Of a DNA stretch of 64,000 nucleotides, positions 35,701-46,399 are shown piece by piece. Location: NCBI GenBank assembly GCA_034766995.1, contig CM068315.1, positions 4,956,236 to 5,020,235 of the forward strand. Reading direction: 5' to 3'. Source of the DNA: Acanthacorydalis orientalis. Its lineage: Eukaryota > Arthropoda > Insecta > Megaloptera > Corydalidae. The notes under the pieces were generated by a model. It saw only the letters and a program-made list of their open reading frames with translations, was not told where the DNA came from and searched no databases. The number at the start of each line of letters is the position of its first letter. Positions within the stretch are counted from its first letter, which is position 1. The position numbers and the translations under genes were made by a program.

Positions 35701-36249
35701 GACGTAGCTGATGTATTTTAGTTCACTGTTCGGAATTTTATTCAACTCGTTAAAGTATTCGAAAGAAGTTTCCTCGTCGTCATTGGAAAAGTTTCAGTTT
35801 TCATTTGACATTTATGCTATTTTTAAAACTGTTTTCGATGCAGAAATGTATTTTTTAAAATGAAAGAAGGGAATTGAAAAATTCAATATGAAATACAAGT
35901 GAATGAGTTAGTAATTTCTTGTTTTTAAGATAAATAATTTACTATTTGATATGTAATATGATTTTTCATAAATTATTTTCTTCAATAATTTAAAAACTCA
36001 CATAGAATTTAATAAACACAAAATTTACAACTTTCTGGTGTATACGATGTTTTGGTAAAACGAAAATCATGTTTAAAAAGAACAAGGGGGGTCTGTTCCC
36101 TATTAGGAGGCGGAGATTCGTCCACTGCTTACTAATGTTCGTTTCCCCTTTTCCCCTAACAAATAATAGAGATTAACAAATAATATTCACAAATATTCCG
36201 AGTGAAATGTAAGTAGTAATTTTTTTTACAGGAATACAGTATTAAAATA

Positions 36250-37530
36250 TTAGGTTAGAGCAAAAATAATTGCGTTTTTTATTATTTGATGTTTGGTGCC
36301 GATTTTTCTAGTTATCGTTATCTTTTGTAATAGTCATGAGATACATCATTGTAAACAATGAAATAAGAACTACTGATTGTTTTCATGCTTTAGTATTTTT
36401 GGATATAACCTGTTAAATTAGTCATGAAAAAATTAAATTCGAGCGATTTTGTTGTATGAATTTAAATTGGGACGTAAGCAACAGAAAGTGCTGAAAATAT
36501 TAAATTTGTTTTTGGCGAAGAATCAATTAGTGAACGTATAGCACAACACTGTTTTCAAAAATTTCGGCATGGAAATGAAACGCTTGATGATGAGAAGGGT
36601 CGTGAACGTCCTTCAGCTATAGACAATATTCAAGAACCATTATTGAAGCAGACTCACGTAAAACTACTGGAGAGGTGGAAGAAGAACTCAATGTCGATCA
36701 TTCAACAGTTGTTCAACATTTAAACCTATTAGGAAAAACAAACAAGCTGGATAAATGGGTTCCTTATGAACTAAATTAACATCAAGCGATTCGACAATAC
36801 GAAGTCTGCTCTGCGCTTCTTTTTTATAACAAAAATGATTCCTTTCTTGATCGCGTTGTCAAATGTGATGAAAAGTAGATTCTCAACAACAATCGGAAAC
36901 TTTTACAATAATGGCTAGACCGAGGAGAAGCAACAAAACAGTTTCCTAAACCGCAGCTTCATGAAAAAAAGATTATTGTCACTGTTTGATGGTCGGCAAG
37001 TGGCATCATTCATCTACAACTCCTTAAATCCTGGTGAAACAATAACAGCAGAAAAGTATTTGTCATAAAATTGAAAAAATGCATGAGAATTTGCATCGTT
37101 TTTGGCCAGCGTTAGTCATTCGAAGAGGATCAATTCTTCTTCATTACAAAGCCTGACCACACGTCTCACAAATGACTCTAAAAATTAAATGATCTGCGTT
37201 ATGAAACTCTTACCTCACTCATCTTATTCTCTGGACCTGTTTTCGACAGATTATCAATTTTTCTAAACATTTGAGTAATTTCCTATGAGAAGTTTTCAAA
37301 TATCAAGCATCAGTTCAAAATTTCATCAATCAGTTCATCAGTTTCGACGAATTCGTTAAATCCAAGACTCCAGAATTCTATCTTGTAGGAATGAACAAAC
37401 TTTTTTCCCGTTGAGAGAAATGTGCGCAGGTCAATAATCTTTATTTGGATTAATAAATATAATTTTTTACTGATCTATACGTCTCTTTACTCGATACGTA
37501 AAAACCGCATTTATTTTTGCACCAAACTAA
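36250..37530 (+). mobile_element. Mariner, cecropia/Hsmar1-type, full length, decayed
   Basis: The TIRs TTAGGTTAGAGCAAAAATAA and TTATTTTTGCACCAAACTAA are inverted and flanked by TA on both sides (36248-36249 and 37531-37532). The 1281-bp length equals an intact mariner. Its leader (GATTTTTCTAGTTATCGTTA and GTAAACAATGAAAT) matches the 656 and 49034 copies. Confidence 0.92.
36430..37412 (+). pseudogene. Mariner transposase, heavily frameshifted
   Basis: Fragments in all three frames recover KFERFCCMNLNW-like leader, the EELNVDHSTVVQHLNLLGKT HTH, LDKWVPYEL, the catalytic KCDEK block followed directly by a stop where tryptophan is expected, CQKWH, MHENLHRFWPALVIRRGSILLH followed by YKA (second D of HDNA changed to Y), and TPEFYLVGMNKLFSR. 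A short duplication (three ATCAGTT-like units near 37312-37340) lies in the C-terminal part. No frame exceeds 60 codons, so this is the oldest-looking of the three full-length copies. Confidence 0.82.
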
Positions 37531-37747
37531 TAGAACTGACATAAATCAATCAAAACAGAGTCCACGCGATCGATGTTAATCCATCAGAGAACGAATAAAA
37601 CGCACGAATAACGTCAAGATCATTTTTTAGTTATAGAGAGAACCCATTTCAAATTTACAAAATACATTCTCGTCAAAAATATATGTAATATATCGATATC
37701 TATCTCAGATAAAATATACAAACGTTGGTTATGGTTATCTTGAAATG

Positions 37748-37752
<5 letters not shown>

Positions 37753-37809
<57 letters not shown>

Positions 37810-37811
37810 TT
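37753..37811. repeat. (TA)n microsatellite
   Basis: TA tract of about 50 bp with a CATATATTTG tail. Confidence 0.97.
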
Positions 37812-38310
37812 TGTATAATGTCTGTATATAAGATTTATGGCTCACTGTCTTTTTCTCAATTTCTAACCATTTTCAATATGTATATTTTTTATCTAAATTT
37901 TATTTTATTATCAATAGACGATGTTGTCTGTCTATAATAGCTTCTTTTTTCTCTCGTGTCGTTTATAATATACTCTGGGTATTTATTTTATTTGCCGTCG
38001 GTGAACTATTATTTATATTACTTTGCCAGAAATTGAACATGACGTATACAAAAGGTTGTTTTTATATATCACATATTTCATTTTTCAGATTTGATTAAGT
38101 ACTTTTTTATAAGAAAGATATATCGAGTTGAATATCGTTGAATTATGTTTTTTCTGTACACTGAAATTATACAATAACAAAATCTTCTTTAAAATTATTG
38201 TATATTTGTTAGAAAATGGATTTAGTTGCTTTTTTAATTTCGATTTTTGAAAATATAGGTATCGTTTTTTTTATTTTTAGTTCTAAAGTAACACATGGAA
38301 TAATTTTGTA
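37812..38310. other. AT-rich, no feature seen
   Basis: No gene or repeat recognised. Confidence 0.4.
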
Positions 38311-38334
38311 CTTTATCATCTTTCAGGTAATCGG
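38311..38334 (+). promoter_or_regulatory. Candidate recursive splice site 2
   Basis: CTTTATCATCTTTCAG is immediately followed by GTAATC at 38327. The acceptor half is strong and the donor half is weaker than in the other candidates. Confidence 0.28.
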
Positions 38335-38356
38335 AAATTAAAGCAATCTAATAATA

Positions 38357-38676
38357 TTAAATTGGTAGGAAAATAATTGAGGTTTTTGTTTTATGAATTC
38401 GAACCTTCATTTTTTCAATGAAGTGTCATATCATTGTCTTGATGTTAATATCATTTTAAAGTGCGCCTTGAAGATGAAGAAAGTCACAGTCATCCTTCTT
38501 CATAACGACCAACTGAAGGCGTTAGTTGAATCAGAACCACGCACAACAATTCGAGAGCTTATACAAAAGTTAGTTGTTAGTCATACAACAGTTCTGGACC
38601 ACTTAAAATCACTTAAATTAGAAAATGTATTTGAATTTGGAGGTCATAAACCGCAATTATATTTCTACCAACCTAA
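38357..38676 (+). mobile_element. Non-autonomous mariner derivative, 320 bp
   Basis: The left TIR TTAAATTGGTAGGAAAATAA and right end TATATTTCTACCAACCTAA match the 17492 family, and TA precedes the left end. Between them, one open frame (38393-38701) reads from the TIR-proximal leader into HNDQLKALVESEPRTTIREL, then VSHTTVLDHLKSLKLE. This is an uninterrupted helix-turn-helix segment that then reads into the right TIR. There is no catalytic domain. Compared with the 516-bp copy it has lost the AKMEK..GE..D region before the HTH. Confidence 0.88.
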
Positions 38677-40308
38677 TCAAATAAAATATGTTGAAAATTA
38701 ACGTTTTAAGTACTACTTTTATTTCAAAACATGAAAGATTTTAGTAAATATATTAATTTGAAACTAAAAAGTATTGATTATGTGAATAAATTAAAAACAA
38801 AAAAATAATTTTTAAATTTTGTTTAGAATTTATGATACATCTTAATAAATAGAGATTAATACATTGAATTGAACTCGCTCTACAACAACGTATAAACTTG
38901 ATCCCACACTGTATTCTTTGAAATCATATCTGAGTATCATATTGACTAAAAATTGACAGCTGTGTGATTAACAATTTTTCTTACATAGAAAATAACTTTA
39001 GAATATTCGACAGCATAGACTGTTCAACATATTGACTACAGAATGATCTTTTAACAAGTTAAGGTTTCATTTTTCCACGAAAACTTGCTTTAAGAATATT
39101 ATATTTATCTGTCACAACCTTCTTCAATGAGTTATTGTACACAATTGAATTTGCAAGCAAGAAAATTAAGTTCTTTTCTGAGTACAGTGTTCTCTTCGGT
39201 TGCTTATTGTAATGTTTTCTTAGAATTTCACACGAAAATTTTCCATAAGACAGTCACATTTTCTTGTTAAGTATGATGGTTCTCTAGATCTTTTCTAGTT
39301 GTTCATAAAAATATCTTTTATTAATTTTAATTGACATATTTTGATGATTTTTAGGTCAAGACTTTCAATTGTACCTTGTATAATTCTTCAGTTTTTTTTT
39401 CTCATATGTATGATTGCCATATTTCATATCTTAATATTATTTCTACTGATTCTATAATAATTTTGTCGATCAACATCACTTTTTATAGAAATAGTACTAA
39501 TTAATTTTTATTATTTCAAATAAATAGTATTACACCTGTTTATGTTTAGAAGTAGAAATAATTTAAAAAAAGGAATTACTTTTCGAACAATTATAAATAC
39601 AAGAAAATAAATAATTTTATAACTAAAACTATATAAAAGTCTGATTCAATATATTTTATTTATATTATAAAAATTACCAAAAACGTGCAAAATTGAAAGT
39701 AATAAAAATAAATTCTCCATGTGTTTTGTTTTTTTGAAAGAAACGCTTTATTTTTTTCTATATGGGCAATATTATATATATATATATACACAAATTATAA
39801 TCGTACAATTTTAGCTTCCATAATCAATTCAACGTAAATATTTCTAGTTTTAACGTTACAATATTTCTCGTCTCATTAATTTTCAGGCTATTTCTGCTAT
39901 CGTTACCTTACTTATTAATTGATCCTCCTGCTATACCTTATTATATTTATTGGGTTAGTCATAGTTTCTGCTACTTATCGATAACATGCACACACACATA
40001 TGTATATAAATATATACATACATATACATGTATATATATATATGAATCATCACAAGAAAAAGTTAATGCTTAATGTTGAATAAACTTATAATACTCTACG
40101 CTTTTATAATGTTATTTATTTTTCATTTAAGTGCAGATTTGAATTTTATTAAAAAGATCTTTTATCTCATTTAATCATTTCAAGTATTCTTCAGTTTTTA
40201 TGGGAAAATTATCAGTTTTTAACCTGAAGATTAAACTTTATTCAAACAATCTACCAACAATTGTTTACAACTCTTTTTACATAAAATTTGGACTTTGAGT
40301 ATCGAAAT

Positions 40309-40309
<1 letters not shown>
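38677..40309. other. AT-rich, no gene seen
   Basis: No coding or shared repeat recognised over 1.6 kb. Short TA tracts lie at 39774-39788 and 40008-40043. Confidence 0.5.
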
Positions 40310-40345
<36 letters not shown>

Positions 40346-40362
40346 ATATATATATGTATATA
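40310..40362. repeat. (TA)n microsatellite, left half of a split tract
   Basis: TA tract ending exactly at the left TIR of the element at 40363. Confidence 0.95.
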
Positions 40363-40970
40363 CGAGGAATGTTCAAAAAGTACGATGTGTACTGGAACAA
40401 GGAGCATATACTGGAACAGACAGTGGAAATTTGTCGAATTTTCCATATTGTAATTTAATCATTGAACCCTCCTAACTTTAAAATACTTTGAACCGAACCG
40501 TAAAAGATGTTCAGATACTCAAAAATTTTCCTAATAGTCAATCATCTATTTGATCGAACCACTTCACTGAATTCTTCAACTTTTTCGTCAGTTTTTGATT
40601 TTGAAGAGCATCCCAATTTTTCTCATCCACAACCGACTCACAACCAATACAAAATCGCTCGAATTATTTGTAAACCATCATTGAAGAAGCACCTTTATAA
40701 ACTAACACTAACATTTCGTGGGTTTCTTTGGTACTTTTTTTAAGTTTGAAACAAAATTTACTGTTAACACGTTGTTCGTAATTCATTTTTACGGCAAGAT
40801 TAAAGAACTTGTCTTTACAAAGTTATGCTTAAATACTAACTGAATCGAACAAATCGAAATTTATTACATATTATACAGAAGGTTCAATGATTAAATTACA
40901 GTATGGAAGATCCGACCCTTTTCACCAGGTGGCTCTCTGTGGATGTACTCGCAGTACTTTTTGATCATTC

Positions 40971-40974
<4 letters not shown>
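40363..40974 (-). mobile_element. HTH-only mariner-family derivative, 612 bp
   Basis: The left CGAGGAATG.TCAAAAAGT and right ends, reverse-complemented TGAGGAATGATCAAAAAGT, form TIRs of about 20 bp flanked by TA (40361-40362, 40975-40976). The inverted similarity extends inward: CCATATTGTAATTTAATCAT at about 40443 against its inverse at about 40890, giving long terminal repeats of about 100 bp. The interior codes only a transposase N-terminus. Confidence 0.85.
40500..40786 (-). pseudogene. Mariner-family transposase N-terminus (KFCFKLKK-type)
   Basis: Minus-strand reading from the ATG at 40786 gives MNYEQRVNSKFCFKLKKST, then KETHEMLVLVYKGASSMMVY, a stop, then FERFCIGCESVVDEKNWDAL and, further on, LTKKLKNSVKWFDQIDD. 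This is the first HTH and linker of a mariner-like family whose transposases begin with EQRxxIKFCxKLGKxxxET, common in insects and also represented by vertebrate GVQW3-like genes. The single in-frame stop sits after VYK. The second HTH is incomplete and the catalytic domain is absent. DNA-binding fragments like this can in principle compete with full transposase, but here the frame is broken. Confidence 0.8.

Positions 40975-41034
<60 letters not shown>
40974..41034. repeat. (TA)n microsatellite, right half of a split tract
   Basis: Continues the 40310-40362 tract on the other side of the inserted element. It ends in TGTATGTATGAATGTATG. Confidence 0.95.
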
Positions 41035-41040
<6 letters not shown>

Positions 41041-41259
41041 AATGTATGTGTATGTTGCACACTTTTTAATAAAAATTAAAGAAAACCCTTTTTGACATTC
41101 ATAATATCTTGACTCTTTTATAAAATTACAAAAAAAATATCTTAACTAACATTGTTTTGTAAACTAATATATCATATTTAATTTTTTAAAGTATTTATAT
41201 CTCAGAATAATGTTAATTAATACATTTTCTTTCATACATATCGATCAAAATTAAATGAT

Positions 41260-41291
<32 letters not shown>

Positions 41292-41358
41292 AATATATAT
41301 GTATATATATATATATATATATTTATATATAAGTATATATATATATATATACATATAT
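41260..41358. repeat. Compound (TA)n microsatellite
   Basis: TA tracts separated by AAATATATATG, TTTATATATAAG and CATATATG. Confidence 0.95.
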
Positions 41359-41389
41359 GAATAATTATATATAATATTGATTGATGAAA

Positions 41390-41620
41390 TATATGTTCTG
41401 AATGGAGGAGAGTGCGGCTCTGTAGGCTGATGCGTTATCCTCAATTTAGTAACGTCGTTAATTTGAAACATCGTATCGTGGGACGTCGTAACCCCTGGTA
41501 TACCTCTATGCGATTAAGCATGTACGCAAGTTCGTGTTTGTACGTCTGCGGCACATCATATATATTTCTACGGTAGTATAATTTACTGCGGTGTATTGTT
41601 AAGATACACTTCCAACGGAA
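41390..41620. other. GC-richer unique patch
   Basis: Contains AGAGTGCGGCTCTGTAGGC, GTCGTTAATTTG, TCGTGGGACGTCGTAACCCC and ACGTCTGCGGCACATC. No ORF over 60 codons except one that runs into the TA tract. Candidate regulatory DNA. Confidence 0.3.
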
Positions 41621-42202
41621 AAAAATTCCGAAATGAATTATAGAACGATATGAAGTTTATGAAATGAATTATGTTTCAAAAGTACTCTACTTAATTTAAA
41701 GAGATTTTTAAAAATTCATTAATTAAATTCATCATTTGTTAAGTTTTCTTAGATTAAGGTGTGTTAATTCATCAAATCTTAATATGCAACCTATAAGTAG
41801 AGTATTGAAACATTTTAGTTTCTTCATTGTTAATTTTTAACAAGTATAATTTTTTAATCATTTACAAAATTATTTATAACAAATATTAATTAGATTATAA
41901 ACATTTTGGTCATTTGTTTGATTTTTTTAATAGTTTATTTAAATTGTGGATTCTATTTCTTATATTTAAGATTAAAAATCAAACTTAAATTCCAACTTTC
42001 AACGGATTCGATATTAAAATTAAAATGAATTTATTTCATACTTTTCATTTTCAAAATGATATAATTCACTGTGCTAAAATCATTTTGGTAATATTTTTAA
42101 GTTACATCAAATAGATTTGTTTTTATTTTATATATAATTGTCAACACTTGAAAAAAATAACAGAATTTTCATATATTATAATAATACAATTCAGTTTTAA
42201 TA
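41621..42202. other. AT-rich, no feature seen
   Basis: No gene or repeat recognised. Confidence 0.4.
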
Positions 42203-43484
42203 ATAAAGGTTTTCCAACAGGGACGCAATTTCTTAAGAGATTATATTTCACAGATATCAAACTGATAGATGTATTTTTTATGACATTTTTTTTAAGTTTT
42301 AACAGAGTCATTTTTAGTTATGGCTTCGTATATAACAAAACAATACAATTGTTTTATGAAAATGGTCGTTCTATAAAAAATGTATATCATAAATTGCTCA
42401 ATATTTATTCTCAGCATACTCGTCTATCTGAATAAACAATTCGTCGATTAGTGACTAAATTTGAAGAGATTGGATCGTTTGAAGATAGAAAAAAAAACGC
42501 AACCAGGTATTCGTAGTACTAGTTCTGAAGAAAACAATGACTTGGTTCGTAAAAGTGTATCGAAAGGGTCAGGAATGTCAATTCCCCAATGTCTATAGCA
42601 ATTGGGCCTTTCACAAACGACCGCATGGCGTATTTTGCATAAGGATTTATTGCTGGAGACTTATAATGTTCAATTAAAACAAGAATTGAAGTCAAAAGAC
42701 TATTCACTACTTTATAAATTTGTTAACTGGATTCTAGAACAACAACATGTTTTTTTCTGGAAAAGTCATTTTTAACGATGAGGCTCATTTCAAACTCTCA
42801 GGTTACATTAAGAACCAAATCTTCCGAATCTAATGCAAAGAAAATCTGAGAATGGACATTAAGAAGCCATAGATATAAAAAAGTAACTGTTTAGTACGCA
42901 CTTTTGTCCAGTTGAGTCATTGGTCCTTATTTTTGTGAGAATTAGACTGATAAAGTGATTATTGTGAGTGGAGAAAGATACAGAAACATGATAAAAAAAT
43001 TTTGTGGGCATAATCGGATGATATTGATCTAGACAACATGTGATTCTAGTAGAATCGTGTATCAAGCCACACAGCTGGTGAAATAATTGATTTATTAAGG
43101 ACAAAATTCCCTGGTCGTGTTGTTTTCATAAATGGAGACATTAATTGGTCATCGAGATCCGGCAATTTAATGGACTACTTTTTTTAATGCCACGTTAAAG
43201 GACAGGTGTACGAAAATAATTCTAAAATAATTTCCCATCTGAAAGATGAACCGAGGACTTTTTGGTGAGAAAGAGCCCCAGTTTTGTAAGGATGTTATTT
43301 GAAAATGTTAACAAAAGAATAGTTACTTGTAAAAAAGCACGTAGCACTCATTTACACGATATTATTTTATATTTATAAATGGCATACCTCTAATTATTAT
43401 TTACAAGAAAAAAACTTTAAATTTCAAAGCAAATTTTTTTTTATTTCATATTAAAAAATTGAGTCCTTATTGGAAATCGTGTAC
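42203..43484 (+). mobile_element. IS630/Tc1-type element, copy B, full length
   Basis: The left end GTTTTCCAACAGGGACGCAA and right end GAGTCCTTATTGGAAATCG are inverted relatives of each other and of copy A's ends. The length of about 1.28 kb is that of a complete element. It contains the HTH region lost from copy A. Confidence 0.82.
42310..43370 (+). pseudogene. IS630/Tc1-type transposase relic, copy B
   Basis: Frames in order give MASYITKQYN, and in another frame VYNKTIQLFYENGRSIKNVY (first HTH), then TIRRLVTKFEEIGSFEDRKK, a degraded SSENN region, MSIAIGPFTNDRMAYFA (second HTH), a KFVNWILEQQ linker, FLTMRLISNSQ (first catalytic block, IFSDEAHF-like), a decayed DNM.F block in place of WFQQDG, SHTAGEIIDLLRTKFPGRVV, INGDINWSSRSGNL.MDYFF (CDLTPLD altered to GNLMD) and LHDIILYL tail. 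Stops and several frameshifts leave no open part over 95 codons. Non-functional. Confidence 0.75.
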
Positions 43485-43619
43485 ATTTCCGTTATTATAT
43501 TCTAGTCTTGTCATACTAAATAAACTAGTTTTAAAAAAATCAACTGGTACAATTTGAAAAGTTATCTATTTATTTACAAATGAATACAAAAAAAAAGTAT
43601 CACTCTAACACGATTTACC

Positions 43620-43950
43620 TTCATCGTTCATAATTCCCAAGCGTTATATTACATGTTATGTCAGCAAAATTCGATGATGTTTCAAGGAAAAAAGGTAAAT
43701 CTTCGCTAAAAAACATCAAACAGATATACAAATGTCGGGCAGTGCATTTATTCAAGAGCGTCACGCATCTTGTTTTCCAAATGTTGTTTGCGAAACATAT
43801 TTGATACGTCGAATTTCGAGCAACGACGGCATCACGTCGAAGAAGAATATCATCGTCAACCAAACAGATCATTTCCGTTTCCTTGAATGGTCGCCGTGTC
43901 ATTCCGTGTTGACAATTCTCTCTGTCTTACTTGGTGTCCGTAAGTAATGT
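43620..43950. other. GC-richer patch with overlapping ORFs, possible exon
   Basis: A plus-strand frame 43732-43947 (71 codons, begins MSGSAFIQERHAS) ends 8 bp after a strong donor word GTCC|GTAAGTAA (43940). An overlapping minus frame of 93 codons (43902-43621, MTRRPFKETEMIC) is also open. Neither protein is recognised. Base composition and the near-consensus donor make an exon possible on the plus strand, with an acceptor such as ATGTTATGTCAG at about 43663. The alternative is a regulatory patch. Confidence 0.35.
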
Positions 43951-44797
43951 GTGCAATCACGCTCGTAGGATGAAAGCGTTTTTTTTTAAAGAAAAATAGG
44001 AAAAGGAAATTATGTATAAAAATACTGATCATTTATTATTATTAAACGAATAATTCAATTGTGGTTAATTTATTTTTCTAATTCGCATAAGGTTTTCCTT
44101 ATATTTTTTATATAAAAATACAACACAGGATAAACAAAAATATCTATGAAACTATTTGTTTGCTGAAAATGAATGTCTAATAATTGAAAATATGAAACAG
44201 TTTGCTTAATTTACAGTTTAAAATTTCAATTTGTCATCGAGAAAGTTTCTGTTTTGATCGGCTAACATTTCAATTTTATTTGAAATTGAAAATAATTTAA
44301 TTAGTTAAACAGCATTCCACACTAAATTGTTCTTCAACACTTTTCCATTCTAAGAATTCTTTTCCATATCTTGATTCCAAAAAGTATAATTTATATATAT
44401 ATATATATACGTAATATTTTAAAGTATATATCAATTTCATCCTCTTATTTTCATGCAAATCACGTTATTATACATTATTTTAATGTTAATTTTTTTCACA
44501 AATCATTTAAACGTTTAATATATAATTCACACTTAATTAAGAAGCATTTCGATTAATGAACTTTTAGTTAAGAAGTTATCATGACTTTCTATTCGATTAA
44601 TGAGTAAAATATATATTTTTTTATTAATTTCGATAAAAACTTGAATTTCATATAAAATGTGAAATAAATTATACATTATAAATTTCTGAATATCTTAGTA
44701 AATACAAATGAGACATTAATGATTAATAGTCGTTGTAATAAAAATAAATTATTAAATAAACAAAAAATATTAATATATTATTTTATTGTATAAGACA
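43951..44797. other. AT-rich, no feature seen
   Basis: Holds a short TA tract at 44391-44410. No gene or shared repeat. Confidence 0.45.
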
Positions 44798-44829
44798 TTT
44801 ATATATATATATATATATATATATGTCTG

Positions 44830-44866
<37 letters not shown>

Positions 44867-45024
44867 GTATATGTATATTTATATATATGTACATATATAT
44901 ATATATACATATATATATATGTACATATATATATATGTACATATATATATATACATATATATATATGTACATATATATATATATATATATACACATATAT
45001 GTATAAATATATAGAGAGAGAGAG
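44798..45024. repeat. Complex (TA)n satellite-like block, 227 bp
   Basis: TA tracts punctuated at regular intervals by GTACA, GTATA and ATACA steps, giving an inverted, roughly 14-22 bp higher-order pattern. It ends in AGAGAGAGAGAG. It yields overlapping Tyr/Ile/Val ORFs in four frames that are artefacts. Confidence 0.95.
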
Positions 45025-45189
45025 GAGACTAAAAAGAAATAAGAAAAAATATTAATTAATTGCCTTAAGTTACTATAAATAACAAATCTCTAAAGACTTA
45101 CAATTAATTAAAAAAATATCTGAAAGAAATTAATTACTTATTTGTAAAATATGAAAGTGTAACTTTTTAAGTATATATATATATATATA

Positions 45190-45520
45190 AATTCTCACAC
45201 ATAAATATGTTTGTGACGCGTACGTGCGTGTTCGCTTGTGTGAATTTGTATGTATAATTCTAAGAGTTTTTATACACTTGATTTAGCCGGGGATCTATTC
45301 GCACAATATAAGTGTGGCGTACACAATTCGACCTCTGGCCAAATACATGTTTTTTTCTGTCCACAAAACCTCTGTCCTCCGTTTAGTTTACATCGCTGAC
45401 TCGTGGAATTTCACGGTGAAAACGCAATGTAGTCGAAGGATGGTTAGAAAAGGGACGATCGTTTTATATACGCAGGGACGTAGTGAACTGTATTGTCTTA
45501 TACAATAGAACTGAAAAGAA
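45190..45520. other. GC-richer unique patch
   Basis: Contains TGTGACGCGTACGTGCGTGT, AGCCGGGGATCTATTCGC and CGGTGAAAACGCAATG. A 64-codon plus frame (45314-45508) has no recognised motif. Candidate regulatory DNA. Confidence 0.3.
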
Positions 45521-45641
45521 AAATACCAGTTCATTTGTTCAGTCACTATTGTACTCATTTTTAATATAATAAAAGTTAACTTTTATAAAATTATTATACA
45601 GTCATCATTTGTATCTTGCATACGTACATACTTGCATACGA

Positions 45642-45696
<55 letters not shown>
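45642..45696. repeat. (TA)n microsatellite
   Basis: Uninterrupted TA tract of about 52 bp preceded by GCATACGTACATACTTGCAT. Confidence 0.97.
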
Positions 45697-45698
<2 letters not shown>

Positions 45699-46110
45699 AT
45701 GAAATATATGATTATATTGTTACTTTCATATAAAATAAAGGTAATACGCACATAAAATTACTATTTATTACTTATTTAATAACATAAAAATATATCTGAG
45801 AGAGATAATGTCTGAGAAATTTGTGTTCAACAAAATGCATTTCATTTATTCTTAGAAAATTCAGAATTGATTCTGCATTATTTTTATAGAAATTTATTAG
45901 AGAATTTATAAAATATATTTCAATAGAAATATATATATATATATTAATTGTTAAAAAAAAACGATTAGAAAATAATATTTTAATTTTTTTCTAATTTTTA
46001 GTAATATTTGAAATGTATTTGAGATGTTATCCATGTTATTACTTTTCGATATATTTTTTTACTAGGCGTTTCAAAAATAATTGCCAACTAAAATTATCTA
46101 AGAGTATTTT
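45697..46110. other. AT-rich, no feature seen
   Basis: Short TA tract at 45930-45944 only. Confidence 0.4.
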
Positions 46111-46237
46111 TTATGTCATTCATTTCAGTTTTTTTACTTACAGTGATTATCTCTCTACATTATGGATATTTAAGGTTTAAGGGCGCGTCAGTAACTAAGG
46201 TCACTAGTGGCCGAATTTATCTACGACACGAAACACC

Positions 46238-46341
46238 CACACATGCACACACACACACACACATACAATATATATATATATATATATGTATATGTTCGTA
46301 CATAAACACACCTCGTACACACACACATATATATATATATA
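46238..46341. repeat. (CA)n and (TA)n microsatellites
   Basis: CACACACACACACACATACA, a TA tract, a unique GTTCGTACATAAAC segment, then ACACACACA and a second TA tract. Confidence 0.95.
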
Positions 46342-46399
46342 TAAACAAAAAGTTTTATACGAAACGTAGGTATCTATCTAGCGGCACATAAATCAATAG

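Larger units (their letters stand above)
36080..37625 (-). mobile_element. Helitron-like repeat R2, copy 3, split by a mariner
   Basis: The left part, 36080-36245, matches the GC-rich end and adjacent 60 bp of copy 2 (GGGGGTCTGTTCCC, then CCCCTAACAAATAATAGA, GATTAACAAATAAT). The right part, 37533-37625, matches the other end (ACATAAATCAATCAAAACAG, GTCCACGCGAT, GAATAAAA). The mariner at 36250-37530 lies between them. About 200 bp of the repeat's middle is also missing. Confidence 0.62.
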
